A DNA stretch of 64,000 nucleotides, taken from positions 320,866,893 through 320,930,892 of the forward strand of contig JAUPFV010000002.1 in NCBI GenBank assembly GCA_036936605.1, written 5' to 3'. Shown here in pieces: positions 44,201-57,587 of this stretch. Positions within the stretch are counted from its first letter, which is position 1, and every line of letters begins with the position of its first letter. The position numbers were made by a program, and so were the translations under genes. The notes beneath the pieces were generated by a model. That model searched no databases. It had not been told where the DNA came from and was given only the letters and a program-made list of their open reading frames with translations. This DNA is from Limnanthes douglasii subsp. nivea. Lineage: Eukaryota; Streptophyta; Magnoliopsida; Brassicales; Limnanthaceae.

Positions 44201-45886
44201 CTTCGTTGAAATTAACTTCAACAAATACTTCTTCACCATAAAAGGTTTTTTAGAGTATCTCCAATAGGGGGAGAACAAATAATGAAGCCTCATTGCACAA
44301 CAATACTCGACCATAACCCACTACGGATAAATTCTTCGGGTACATAATAGAGATGTAGGAATACGAAAATTTTGAATCCTCATCCACCATTTGAGTATAC
44401 TTCATGTGGGTATGGTTTTCTCTTTTTCTATAAAAAGACATGTTAACAATAAGATCCAAGAATGATAAAATAAAACATAAAAAATCAAACACATAAAAGA
44501 TAAAATCAAAGAAGAAAGCTTATACGAAATGAGGGAAATTTACAACTGAAACCCCACTATCGGTTGATACGAGGATTTATTGTTCCATGCTTGGTCTTCC
44601 AATTACTATAAACTAAAGGAAATTTATCCTTTCACACTTTTTTATAAGTTAGAAGTTAATTAAAAATACAATTTTATTCCTTCAAGAAGTAGGAAAATGG
44701 GTTGGCCTTTCAGCCATAAACCTTAACAAGAGTAAGAAATTCATTCGTAGACCAAGATCTAAAGCATCGATTTATAAAATAATAGCTGGAAGCACGAGAC
44801 TTTAGGAATTAGGAACAAGTTGTCTTGGACAAATATTTATAATTTGAAAAACTTTGTCTAGGTCTGGAGCGAGAGAAAATCGAAGCCCGTGATTTTAAAA
44901 AAAAAACTCAGATTCACGAGCATCCGAGGGATTTTTTATATTTAGAAGAACTCTGATATTTACATCATATGGATTCCTCAATCGGTAAGATTCATACCTT
45001 TAAGAGTGGAAGGAATGAGAACAATGTGGAATATAACAATTTTAACTAATTTCTCCTTCTTCACCATAATTGTCTTTTTCTTCTTCTTTAGAGTTATTTG
45101 ATAAATTGGGCGCTTAAACTTACAAACTTCTTCTTAATCACAAGATTCAACCATAAAAAATCCATTGTATGATTATATTGACTATCTCAATAGTCATTAT
45201 CTTCACCCTCTTTGCCCATTTATAAGAAAAATAATTTTTTTTGTAACAATAACGACAAGAAAGTAACCGATTGAAAACAATCAATCAGCTAGGAGAATAA
45301 TATGAAAGAACATTGATCAAGAAAGTGGAGACAAAAAATGAAGAAATAACATGAGATATCAAGGGTATGAATAAATTTTAACTTTTGACATTTTTTTATC
45401 GCTTGGATTCACTTGTAGGATAAGCGGTTCAAATTGAAATATGCTTGGAGGGGCAAGATTATAGAAGGTACATGATGTGCACGCGTCTGCCTAAAAGAAG
45501 AGACTTTCATACACGTGTAAGTCTCTTCCACTAACTTTTATACTAACCAAAACATAAATAGAATACTTCAACTTAAGAAGCTCTATCATTAAGAGACTCG
45601 TAAATATAAATCTCATGCAATGAAAGTTACTTCTTGTTAAAAATATTTACCACCATAGAACTGTGGCAAGAATCACAAACCGGAAATTCAAACCTTGGAT
45701 GATTAAAAAAAAGGAGATGTTCCCATGCAATCCCTCCCCTAAATCTTTACCAACAATTAGGAGGGCTAGTCAAATAATTTCAAACACAAGTAAAAGCGAA
45801 GAAAAATATAAACACCTTCGACGTTCCAAAATTACAAACGTGAAAAATAATATGGTAGAGTTTTCTCGCCATCATTCACAAAGGTC

Positions 45887-45906
45887 TTGGGGAGGGGGGG
45901 GGGGGG
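45887..45906. repeat. Guanine homopolymer, unit 1
   Basis: A run of about 15 G preceded by GGGGA. The equivalent runs in units 2 (about 50,480) and 3 (about 55,060) are shorter, so its length is unstable or misread. Confidence 0.85.
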
Positions 45907-45951
45907 TCTGCTGGAGTACCTTTAGAAGAAGATCGCCCGAAGAACATGTTG

Positions 45952-46092
45952 GCATAATTAATATAATCTTGTATCTTATTTATATGTATGTAGTTATAAT
46001 TTATTAGTTTCCGTTATAATTTATTTGCAGTTGTAACTGCCTCCGTAAATTCCGCGTTTCCGTTATAATTTATGTACAGTTGTAGCTGATCT
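45952..46092. repeat. E3 LTR fragment and filler at the unit 1/2 junction
   Basis: From the TGTTGGCATAA at about 45,954 it matches the first ~120 bases of the E3 5' LTR, including the GAACA-like flank. It then leaves the LTR at 'gtttccgttat', continues with a second copy of LTR-like 'aatttatg.acagttgtagc' and joins unit 2. Confidence 0.85.
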
Positions 46093-49000
46093 AAAAATTG
46101 AGAGCTTAACTAACTACTACTTGTAAAAAGTATATGTTAGATTATGAGGATATATTATTTCCTCTTTTGGTGGTGCGAGATTAAGCATGCATTAGACATT
46201 AATAAAATGTTTTTTGTGCAAAAAAAATAGTCTCATAAATGTTCATTAATAAAATATCGGCTTATTGGGATTAGTCAATTAATTAAAAACACGGAGCATT
46301 AAGTGTTTAATAAAAGAATAATGACTCATAAAATGAAACTATAATAAGGAGTACTTCAAAATAAAACAAGATTCTTAATACAAAAGTAAAATACAATGCT
46401 TTCAACATCGCAAAACATAGAGTAATAAGAAGTCGTGTTTCGACGTTTTTTTCAGAAGCAATAGAATATTTGGTTCGGACAACATCAGTATCCATAACAG
46501 TTATTTGGCCTTTAGTACCATCAAATTATCACTTCTAGTATTAACAACTAAAAAATTATTAGTTTCATCACCATCTTTCTCTATACTACTTCTTTCACAA
46601 TATTCATGAAACATTGTCTCTCTTAAGTCATTTATTTTCTTCTTCCCATTTTATTCAAGAAGGTTGCAATATATGCATTATCCTTAAGCTATCTAAGCCA
46701 TTCTCCCATTCATTCTCAGGAACATAATACCATAAGCTATCAATATTCATGTTATATATCTCGTGATAATCTATAATTAACTTAGAACGACCGTCCAAAA
46801 CTAGTGGACGACTAAACACAATAATTTATGTCCAATAAGTAATAGCGTCTTGCATCTTGCATCCGAGATTGACGTTTAGTAATTAAAAGTTTTGAAACTG
46901 AGTTATTCTTCAACTTCTAAACATCTAATTGCTCATATAGCTTTGAATTTACAAACTTAGCATAGGCCTTGGCATCAATGAGCTCTTTGTCAAGAGATAA
47001 CCATTGATCATAAAAAACAATTAGTACAACCTTGAAAATCATTATCTTTATAAGAATAAATAATGGTACCTTGAACATAACTCAAGATGGTTTATTGGGT
47101 GCGATTCAATGCACTCCTTAACTGAGACATGCAAACGGCTTATTCTTCAATTATTTATTTAGTACAACCTTGGTTTTGGCCTTGGATTCAAACTTAATTT
47201 TCTACATCATATCTCATTCTCTCTCTCTCCTAACAACTTTCAACCTCAATTTCTTAGCTTGTATCATTTTAATATTAACTTCAAGACAAACTCTTATTGA
47301 ATAGTTTTGTTTCTAAAGGTTTAGCAGGACCATAAATCAAAGTCCAAAGATCAGAAATGTAATTTACATGATGAACATTAAAGATAAAGCATGGTTAAAC
47401 CATTATAAATTCCATCCAAACAACATGTAGCATATATAGAACATATAATTAGTTCATATACTGCAGCAAGATTCAAAGAGTTAAGTACAAGAAGAGAAAT
47501 AAAATCTTATCTTATCTCAAATCCCAAATTAAAGTTCCTTTTAGATAGGTCCATGGACTAAAGGTAGGTTGGAAGTTTCATTTGGTTGACTAAATAAAGT
47601 GAGTTACTCTATTTTAAGGCTCCAACGAAAATAAATGACATGTTGTAGTGTTAGCTTTGGACGAAGACACACCCATATTAAGTAGGTCACCATTTGGATG
47701 GTATCCTTAATATTGATATCTATAATATAAGGTAATATGATGTTGCATCCTTCAAAGGATCATCATCAACAATGATACAAGGTTGGGGAGTCGTTGAGGA
47801 GTTAACACAATAATCACTGGTAACAACCGCATCCTCATTATATTAACCTCTTTGTTAACTACTTCGACAACCGTAGTATTTTTATGAGTATGTGGGTTCA
47901 CTAACCACAGCATCAACTGCCATGAAAATTTCAACAGTTTTATTATCAATAGAGAGAGAAAGATCCATAAATAAAGAAGTTACAACCTTAGGAATACCTT
48001 TGGCATTATTTTATTGAAAATGGGAAACGAAATAAATTATCACGACCTTATTTGGTGGTCGCCTTAGTATCAACAATTTGTATATATGTCCTATATTTAA
48101 AATTAGGCTTAGGCATTAACTATAGCACGGATTATATACTTTTTCCTCTAGAATAGAGACTCATTTCAGCGTAGATCCATAAAAAATAATAAATCATTTA
48201 GATAGAAGAAGAGAAATGATGATCATGTTAAATAGGTCTGGTCCAACCACGTTTTCAGACAAAGTTACAAACTTGGAAGGAACACGTCTATAAAGATATA
48301 TGGTAAGATTTAAAGCCTCATAAATTCTTTTCTCACAAACATGTTTTAACGAATGAGATTGATGGGGAGCACGAGAATATTAAAGAGCATAAGTAGTTAG
48401 TTTATTGGTCAGTAATGAGAGCGAGAGGTATACCACTTTCATTATCAGTACATAAGTTATTTTTAATGATAGAGCTAATATTTATCACACATATTACGTT
48501 TGACCACCGAGTGTTTCTCCATTTAATCAATGATATATTATTATGCTCGTCTTTTCCCTATTCTTCGAAACTACTAGGACAAGATCCTAGTTTATTTTCT
48601 AAGCCATGAACACTCGTAACAATTTCTTTACAAACATCGTCAGCCTCACATTTGACCTGTGTAGAATTTGAAGGAACATAAGATATTTTCATTGAATCTC
48701 AGACTTTCGATTTGCTACCCAATTCCATATTAGAAAAATACTTTCAGCAAACTATTCTTCTATAAGTTTTATCTCTATAACCTTCTTCGTTGAAATTAAC
48801 TTCAACAAATACTTCTTCACCATAAAAGGTTTTTTAGAGTATCTCCAATAGGGGGAGAACAAATAATGAAGCCTCATTGCACAACAATACTCGACCATAA
48901 CCCACTACGAATAAATTCTTCGGGTACATAATAGAGATGTAGGAATACGAAAATTTTGAATCCTCATCCACCATTTGAGTATACTTCATGTGGGTATGGT

Positions 49001-50675
49001 TTTCTCTTTTTCTATAAAAAGACATGTTAACAATAAGATCCAAGAATGATAAAATAAAACATAAAAAATCAAACACATAAAAGATAAAATCAAAGAAGAA
49101 AGCTTATACGAAATGAGGGAAATTTACAACTGAAACCCCACTATCGGTTGATACGAGGATTTATTGTTCCATGCTTGGTCTTCCAATTACTATAAACTAA
49201 AGGAAATTTATCCTTTCACACTTTTTTATAAGTTAGAAGTTAATTAAAAATACAATTTTATTCCTTCAAGAAGTAGGAAAATGGGTTGGCCTTTCAGCCA
49301 TAAACCTTAACAAGAGTAAGAAATTCATTCGTAGACCAAGATCTAAAGCATCGATTTATAAAATAATAGCTGGAAGCACGAGACTTTAGGAATTAGGAAC
49401 AAGTTGTCTTGGACAAATATTTATAATTTGAAAAACTTTGTCTAGGTCTGGAGCGAGAGAAAATCGAAGCCCGTGATTTTAAAAAAAAAACTCAGATTCA
49501 CGAGCATCCGAGGGATTTTTTATATTTAGAAGAACTCTGATATTTACATCATATGGATTCCTCAATCGGTAAGATTCATACCTTTAAGAGTGGAAGGAAT
49601 GAGAACAATGTGGAATATAACAATTTTAACTAATTTCTCCTTCTTCACCATAATTGTCTTTTTCTTCTTCTTTAGAGTTATTTGATAAATTGGGCGCTTA
49701 AACTTACAAACTTCTTCTTAATCACAAGATTCAACCATAAAAAATCCATTGTATGATTATATTGACTATCTCAATAGTCATTATCTTCACCCTCTTTGCC
49801 CATTTATAAGAAAAATAATTTTTTTTTGTAACAATAACGACAAGAAAGTAACCGATTCAAAACAATCAATCAGCTAGGAGAATAATATGAAAGAACATTG
49901 ATCAAGAAAGTGGAGACAAAAAATGAAGAAATAACATGAGATATCAAGGGTATGAATAAATTTTAACTTTTGACATTTTTTTATCGCTTGGATTCACTTG
50001 TAGGATAAGCGGTTCAAATTGAAATATGCTTGGAGGGGCAAGATTATAGAAGGTACATGATGTGCACGCGTCTGCCTAAAAGAAGAGACTTTCATACACG
50101 TGTAAGTCTCTTCCACTAACTTTTATACTAACCAAAACATAAATAGAATACTTCAACTTAAGAAGCTCTATCATTAAGAGACTCATAAATATAAATCTCA
50201 TGCAATGAAAGTTACTTCTTGTTAAAAATATTTACCACCATAGAACTGTGGCAAGAATCACAAACCGGAAATTCAAACCTTGGATGATTAAAAAAAAGGA
50301 GATGTTCCCATGCAATCCCTCACCTAAATCTTTACCAACAATTAGGAGGGCTAGTCAAATAATTTCAAACACAAGTAAAAGCGAAGAAAAATATAAACAC
50401 CTTCGACGTTCCAAAATTACAAACGTGAAAAATAATATGGTAGAGTTTTCTCGCCATCATTCATAAAGGTCTTGGGGAGGGGGGGGGGGTCTGCTGGAGT
50501 ACCTTTAGAAGAAGATCGCCCGAAGAACATGTTGGCATAATTAATATAATCTTGTATCTTATTTATATGTATGTAGTTATAATTTATTAGTTTCCGTTAT
50601 AATTTATGTGCAGTTGTAACTGCCTCCGTAAATTCCGCGTTTCCGTTATAATTTATGTGCAGTTGTAGCTGATCT
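46093..50675. repeat. Tandem U unit 2 (4,583 bp), mosaic
   Basis: Variants left of about 48,059 follow unit 3 (e.g. 46,194, 47,137, 47,964, 48,059). Variants right of about 48,847 follow unit 1, where unit 3 differs (e.g. 'ccaatagggg' rather than unit 3's 'ccgttagggg'). It ends with the same LTR piece and filler as unit 1. Confidence 0.9.
50538..50675. repeat. E3 LTR fragment and filler at the unit 2/3 junction
   Basis: Same structure as at 45,952-46,092, with one or two base differences, so both junctions descend from one event. Confidence 0.85.
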
Positions 50676-53600
50676 AAAAATTGAGAGCTTAACTAACTAC
50701 TACTTGTAAAAAGTATATGTTAGATTATGAGGATATATTATTTCCTCTTTTGGTGGTGCGAGATTAAGCATGCATTAGACATTAATAAAATGTTTTTTGT
50801 GCAAAAAAATAGTCTCATAAATGTTCATTAATAAAATATCGGCTTATTGGGATTAGTCAATTAATTAAAAACACGGAGCATTAAGTGTTTAATAAAAGAA
50901 TAATGACTCATAAAATGAAACTATAATAAGGAGTACTTCAAAATAAAACAAGATTCTTAATACAAAAGTAAAATACAATGCTTTCAACATCGCAAAACAT
51001 AGAGTAATAAGAAGTCGTGTTTCGACGTTTTTTTCAGAAGCAATAGAATATTTGGTTCGGACAACATCAGTATCCATAACAGTTGTTTGGCCTTTAGTAC
51101 CATCAAATTATCACTTCTAGTATTAACAACTAAAAAATTATTAGTTTCATCACCATCTTTCTCTATACTACTTCTTTCACAATATTCATGAAACATTGTC
51201 TCTCTTAAGTCATTTATTTTCTTCTTCCCATTTTATTCAAGAAGGTTGCAATATATGCATTATCCTTAAGCTATCTAAGCCATTCTCCCATTCATTCTCA
51301 GGAACATAATACCATAAGCTATCAATATTCATGTTATATATCTCGTGATAATCTATAATTAACTTAGAACGACCGTCCAAAACTAGTGGACGACTAAACA
51401 CAATAATTTATGTCCAATAAGTAATAGCGTCTTGCATCTTGCATCCGAGATTGACGTTCAGTAATTAAAAGTTTTGAAACTGAGTTATTCTTCAACTTCT
51501 AAACATCTAATTGCTCATATAGCTTTGAATTTACAAACTTAGCATAGGCCTTGGCATCAATGAGCTCTTTGTCAAGAGATAACCATTGATCATAAAAAAC
51601 AATTAGTACAACCTTGAAAATCATTATCTTTATAAGAATAAATAATGGTACCTTGAACATAACTCAAGATGGTTTATTGGGTGCGATTCAATGCACTCCT
51701 TAACTGAGACATGCAAACGGCTTATTCTTCAATTATTTATTTAGTACAACCTTGGTTTTGGCCTTGGATTCAAACTTAATTTTCTACATCATATCTCATT
51801 CTCTCTCTCTCCTAACAACTTTCAACCTCAATTTCTTAGCTTGTATCATTTTAATATTAACTTCAAGACAAACTCTTATTGAATAGTTTTGTTTCTAAAG
51901 GTTTAGCAGGACCATAAATCAAAGTCCAAAGATCAGAAATGTAATTTACATGATGAACATTAAAGATAAAGCATGGTTAAACCATTATAAATTCCATCCA
52001 AACAACATGTAGCATATATAGAACATATAATTAGTTCATATACTGCAGCAAGATTCAAAGAGTTAAGTACAAGAAGAGAAATAAAATCTTATCTTATCTC
52101 AAATCCCAAATTAAAGTTCCTTTTAGATAGGTCCATGGACTAAAGGTAGGTTGGAAGTTTCATTTGGTTGACTAAATAAAGTGAGTTACTCTATTTTAAG
52201 GCTCCAACGAAAACAAATAACATGTTGTAGTGTTAGCTTTGGACGAAGACACACCCATATTAAGTAGGTCACCATTTGGATGGTATCCTTAATATTGATA
52301 TCTATAATATAAGGTAATATGATGTTGCATCCTTCAAAGGATCATCATCAACAATGATACAAGGTTGGGGAGTCGTTGAGGAGTTAACACAATAATCACT
52401 GGTAACAACCGCATCCTCATTATATTAACCTCTTTGTTAACTACTTCGACAACCGTAGTATTTTTATGAGTATGTGGGTTCACTAACCACAGCATCAACT
52501 ACCATGAAAATTTCAACAGTTTTATTATCAATAGAGAGAGAAAGATCCATAAATAAAGAAGTTACAACCTTAGGAATACCTTTGGCATTATTTTATTGAA
52601 AATGGGAAACGAAATAAATTATCACGACCTTATTTGGTGGTCGCCTTAGTATCAACAATTTGTATATATGTCCTATATTTAAAATTAGGCTTAGGCATTA
52701 ACTATAGCACGGATTATATACTTTTTCCTCTAGAATAGAGACTCATTTCAGCGTAGATCCATAAAAAATAATAACTCATTTAGATAGAAGAAGAGAAATG
52801 ATGATCATGTTAAATAGGTCTGGTCCAACCACGTTTTCAGACAAAGTTACAAACTTGGAAGGAACACGTCTATAAAGATATATGGTAAGATTTAAAGCCT
52901 CATAAATTCTTTTCTCACAAACATGTTTTAACGAATGAGATTGATGGGGAGCACGAGAATATTAAAGAGCATAAGTAGTTAGTTTATTGGTCAGTAATGA
53001 GAGCGAGAGGTATACCACTTTCATTATCAGTACATAAGTTATTTTTAATGATAGAGCTAATATTTATCACACATATTACGTTTGACCACCGAGTGTTTCT
53101 CCATTTAATCAATGATATATTATTATGCTCGTCTTTTCCCTATTCTTCGAAACTACTAGGACAAGATCCTAGTTTATTTTCTAAGCCATGAACACTCGTA
53201 ACAATTTCTTTACAAACATCGTCAGCCTCACATTTGACCTGTGTAGAATTTGAAGGAACATAAGATATTTTCATTGAATCTCAGACTTTCGATTTGCTAC
53301 CCAATTCCATATTAGAAAAATACTTTCAGCAAACTATTCTTCTATAAGTTTTATCTCTATAACCTTCTTCGTTGAAATTAACTTCAACAAATACTTCTTC
53401 ACCATAAAAGGTTTTTTTAGAGTATCTCCGTTAGGGGGAGAACAAATAATGAAGCCTCATTGCACAACAATACTCGACCATAACCCACTACGGATAAATT
53501 CTTCGGGTACATAATAGAGATGTAGGAATACGAAAATTTTGAATCCTCATCCACCATTTGAGTATACTTCATGTGGGTATGGTTTTCTCTTTTTCTATAA

Positions 53601-55108
53601 AAAGACATGTTAACAATAAGATCCAAGAATGATAAAATAAAACATAAAAAATCAAACACATAAAAGATAAAATCAAAGAAGAAAGCTTATACGAAATGAG
53701 GGAAATTTACAACTGAAACCCCACTATCGGTTGATACGAGGATTTGTTGTTCCATGCTTGGTCTTCCAATTACTATAAACTAAAGGAAATTTATCCTTTC
53801 ACACTTTTTTATAAGTTAGAAGTTCATTAAAAATACAATTTTATTCCTTCAAGAAGTAGGAAAATGGGTTGGCCTTTCAGCCATAAACCTTAACAAGAGT
53901 AAGAAATTCATTCGTAGACCAAGATCTAAAGCATCGATTTATAAAATAATAGCTGGAAGCACGAGACTTTAGGAATTAGGAACAAGTTGTCTTGGACAAA
54001 TATTTATAATTTGAAAAAGTTTGTCTAGGTCTGGAGCGAGAGAAAATCGAAGTCCGTGATTTAAAAAAAAACTCATATTCACGAGCATCCGAGAGATTTT
54101 TTATATTTAGAAGAACTCTGATATTTACATCATATGGATTCCTCAATCGGTGAGATTCATACCTTTAAGAGTGGAAGGAATGAGAACAATGTGGAATATA
54201 ACAATTTTAACTAATTTCTCCTTCTTCACCATAATTGTCTTTTTCTTCTTCTTTAAAGTTATTTGATAAATTGGGCGCTTAAACTTACAAACTTCTTCTT
54301 AATCACAAGATTCAACCATAAAAAATCCATTGTATGATTATATTGACTATCTCAGTAGTCATTATCTTCACCCTCTTTGCCCATTTATAAGAAAAATAAT
54401 TTTTTTTGTAACAATAACGACAAGAAAGTAACCGATTCAAAACAATCAATCAGCTAGGAGAATAATATGAAAGAACATTGATCAAGAAAGTGGAGACAAA
54501 AAATGAAGAAATAACATGAGATATCAAGGGTATGAATAAATTTTAACTTTTGACATTTTTTTATCGCTTGGATTCACTTGTAGGATAAGCGGTTCAAATT
54601 GAAATATGCTTGGAGGGGCAAGATTATAGAAGGTACATGATGTGCACGCGTCTGCCTAAAAGAAGAGACTTTCATACACGTGTAAGTCTCTTCCACTAAC
54701 TTTTATACTAACCAAAACATAAATAGAATACTTCAACTTAAGAAGCTCTATCATTAAGAGACTCATAAATATAAATCTCATGCAATGAAAGTTACTTCTT
54801 GTTAAAAATATTTACCACCATAGAACTGTGGCAAGAATCACAAACCGGAAATTCAAACTTTGGATGATTAAAAAAAATGAGATGTTCCCATGGAATCCCT
54901 CACCTAAATCTTTACCAACAATTAGGAGGGCTAGTCAAATAATTTCAAACACAAGTAAAAGCGAAGAAAAATATAAACACCTTCGACGTTCCAAAATTAC
55001 AAACGTGAAAAATAATATGGTAGAGTTTTCTCGCCATCATTCACAAAGGTCTTGGGGAGGGGGGGGGGGCTGCTGGAGTACCTTTAGAAGAAGATCGCCC
55101 AAAGAACA
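50676..55108. repeat. Tandem U unit 3, ending at copia E3
   Basis: Collinear with units 1 and 2 up to the GAACA target duplication at 55,104-55,108. Here the LTR is complete and belongs to the full E3 element rather than being cut off as in units 1 and 2. Confidence 0.9.
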
Positions 55109-55302
55109 TGTTGGCATAATTAATATAATCTTGTATCTTATTTATATGTATGTAGTTATAATTTATTAGTTTCCGTTATAATTTATGTGCAGTTGTAACT
55201 GCCTCCGTAAATTCCGCGTTTCCGTTATGTATATGTAATTTGATCAACTTGAATGGATTAAGAATTTCAGGAAAACAAATTCTCTTAAATTTATTTTCTT
55301 CA
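55109..55302 (+). repeat. E3 5' LTR
   Basis: 194 bases from TGTTGGCATAA to TTCTTCA. Its first part is also found, truncated, at the unit 1/2 and 2/3 junctions. Confidence 0.95.
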
Positions 55303-55304
55303 TT

Positions 55305-55317
55305 TGGTATCAGAGCC
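55305..55317 (+). promoter_or_regulatory. E3 primer-binding site
   Basis: TGGTATCAGAGCC, complementary to initiator methionine tRNA, lies two bases after the LTR. Confidence 0.92.
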
Positions 55318-55759
55318 AACGTCGAAAAACGATAGTTATGCGAGTGTGGAGAGAAGCAGTGGTAGAGCTGAATCAATAGAATCAGAAAGAAGAATGTCAC
55401 AGAAGGAAGGAAATTTATCACTTACGTATCTAATTCTCAGTGACACAAACTATCAACGATGGGCATTAAAGATGAAGATATGCATGAGGGCTCATGGAGT
55501 TTGGAAAGTTGTGTTTCCCGACAAACCATTTTATCTTTGTCAAGATCAAATCGCGTATGGAATTCTCTCTCAAGAATTGACTGAAGGCCAATTGATAGAA
55601 TTGGGTGATATCGAGACGGCACGAGAAGCGTGGGAGTCTCCTCGCAAAATGAATGAAGGATCAGATGAGGTGAAAGAGGTGGGAGCGCAAGTGTTTGGAT
55701 GTGAATTTGAAGGTATGAAATGAAAAAGAATGAAAAAATAGTCGAGTATGCGAGAAAAA
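55318..55759 (+). pseudogene. E3 gag N-terminal part
   Basis: It aligns with E1 gag ('KNDSYASVERSSG', 'LSDTNYQRWALKMKICMRAHG', 'DQIAYGILSQELTEGQLIEL'). The E1 start ATG (5,954) reads ACG here, so the start codon is lost. A stop lies at about 55,721, and E4 interrupts the sequence at 55,760. E1 has lost about 15 bases that E3 keeps (around 55,480). Confidence 0.85.
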
Positions 55760-55988
55760 TGTTGGAAGTAATCTAAACTAGTTGGTTTGAATACGAATTG
55801 TCTAGTTTATGACGTGTCTAATATCAGTAATTAGGGTAGTTATTTAGATAAGATCGAATGGTTTGTCTATATTGATATTTGGAATGAAGTTAACATTTAT
55901 GTACTTCTTATTTATCTCTATAAATATATATTAGTCCGTCTGTTAAGGTAATCTGCTTTGCTGTTTATCTCTGGGATTTTTTCCTACA
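55760..55988 (+). repeat. E4 5' LTR
   Basis: 229 bases from TGTTGGAAGTAA to CCTACA. The other LTR is missing. A TATA-like 'tataaatatata' lies near 55,919-55,930. Confidence 0.85.
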
Positions 55989-55990
55989 TT

Positions 55991-56003
55991 TGGTATCAGA
56001 GCC
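55991..56003 (+). promoter_or_regulatory. E4 primer-binding site
   Basis: TGGTATCAGAGCC, two bases after the LTR end. Confidence 0.92.
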
Positions 56004-56059
56004 TAGGGCAATCACAATAGAGGAGGCTAAAAAGAACAGAGAAGGATCACTGGGATTAA

Positions 56060-56880
56060 GTTACCCAATGTTAACCAAGAGTAATTAGACGGCTTGTTCA
56101 TTAAAGATGAGCGTTTTCATGCAAGCTCATGCGATCTGGGGAGCAATTGAACTTACTGACTCAGATGCAAAGGTTGACATAAAAAACAGATAAGGTAGCA
56201 ATGGCTGCAATATTCCAGGTTATCCCTGAAGACATTCTACTATCGCTGGCAGACAAGAAAACAACGAAGGATACATGGACAGCGATAGAAACAATATGTT
56301 TAGGAGCAGAACATGTCAAGAAAGCCAGAGTGCATACAATAAAAGTAAAGTTTGAGAATCTAAACATGAGAGATACAGAGATGATTAACGACTTCTCTAT
56401 GAGATTCAATGGGTTGGTGACTAATATTTGTGCCTTGGGAGAAACCATTGAAGAGACCTATGTCGTGAAAAAACTACTTAGAGTAGTACCTTCCAAGTTC
56501 TTACAAATTACGTTAGCAATAGAGCAGTTTGGATACCTAGATGTGATGTCAGTTGAAGAGACAATTGGGTCTCTAAAGGCATATGAAGAGAGGCTTCGTG
56601 GTGAAACAGAGAACATTGGAGGGCAGTTGATGCTGACAGAGGAAGAATAGAATAAACGAGAAGACAAAGAAGGGAAGTTTTTATTCACTAGAGAGGAGTC
56701 GCTGAAAAGGACAAATGGAGGAGGAATCGATAACCAGAGGAATCGAGTTACTGTCAATTACCAAGGTGGATGTGCAGTGTGCGACAGGACTAAAGTAAGA
56801 TGTTGGAATTGAAGTTTTTACAGGCACTACGCAGCTAAATGTAGAAAGCCACGTAGAGAGCAAAAGGAAGAAGTAAATTT
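56060..56880 (+). pseudogene. E4 gag
   Basis: The frame 56,201-56,650 holds the capsid-like region ('IPEDILLSLADKKTTKDTW', 'YVVKKLLRVVPSKFLQITLA', 'SLKAYEERLRG'). It is stopped at 56,648 by a TAG. The zinc knuckle near 56,800-56,850 is read across a stop: C-W-N-stop, then 'HYAAKCRKP'. The knuckle therefore keeps C...H...C but has a nonsense change in place of the second cysteine. The start was not established. Confidence 0.8.
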
Positions 56881-57560
56881 GGCAGTACAAGACGAGGAAC
56901 CTGCACTTCTAATGGCAGAAGACAGAGATAAAGACAACGAGTTATTATTGAACGAGAACAATGTGGTATTAAAACTAAACAAAGATGAAGGTACAAAAAC
57001 TGATTCAACCGTGTGGTACCTAAATAATGGCGCTAATAACCACATGACGGGACAACGCTTGAAGTTTAAAGAATTGGATGAAGGGGTAACTTGGCGTGTT
57101 AGATTTGGTGATGATTCTACAGTGGAAATCAAAGGAAAGGGCTCCGTGACGTTCAAAATGCAAAAACGGGGAGGAACTGGTCTTCAAAAAGGTATATTAT
57201 ATTCCCAGTCTACGTAATAATATTGTGAGTCTTGGTCAGTTATCAGAAACTGGAAATAAGGTGATACTTAGTGGTGAATACTTATCTATATACTATGACA
57301 AGAGACGTCTCCTTGTGAAGGTTAAAATATGTGCTAATAGATTGTATAAGGTTATTGCTGAAACAAGTAAATCTATGTGTTTATTTTCGAAAATGAAGAA
57401 TTGATCATGGCTACGACATTCACTCCTTGGGCATGTTAATTTTCAAGCTATGGTATTGTTATCAAAAAACAGGATGGTGTATGGCCTACCGGAGATTATT
57501 CAACCAAAAGAAGTTTGCATTGGCTGTCTATTGTCAAAATAGACAAGGAAGCCATTTCCT
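56881..57560 (+). pseudogene. E4 protease and pre-integrase
   Basis: The frame 56,879-57,217 carries 'VWYLNNGANNHMTGQ'. The family's D-(S/T)-G-A is N-N-G-A here, so the catalytic aspartate is lost. 'GILYSQST' and a stop follow. The GAG-pre-integrase part continues in another frame from about 57,190, with 'NNIVSLGQLSETG', to the damaged finger near 57,410-57,550. Confidence 0.85.
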
Positions 57561-57587
57561 AGTCAGGCTAATTTCCACGCAAAAGAA

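Larger units (their letters stand above)
41475..46092. repeat. Tandem U unit 1 (~4.6 kb)
   Basis: First of three direct copies, about 98-99% alike by eye. It starts 'aaaaaattgagagctta' and has 34 bases near 41,487-41,520 that copies 2 and 3 lack. It holds no intact gene: the repeated short frames (e.g. 43,831-44,025 +; 44,250-44,492 -) are remnants or chance. On the minus strand several broken but alignable segments suggest former coding. The right end (45,954-46,092) is a piece of the E3 LTR plus filler. Confidence 0.9.
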
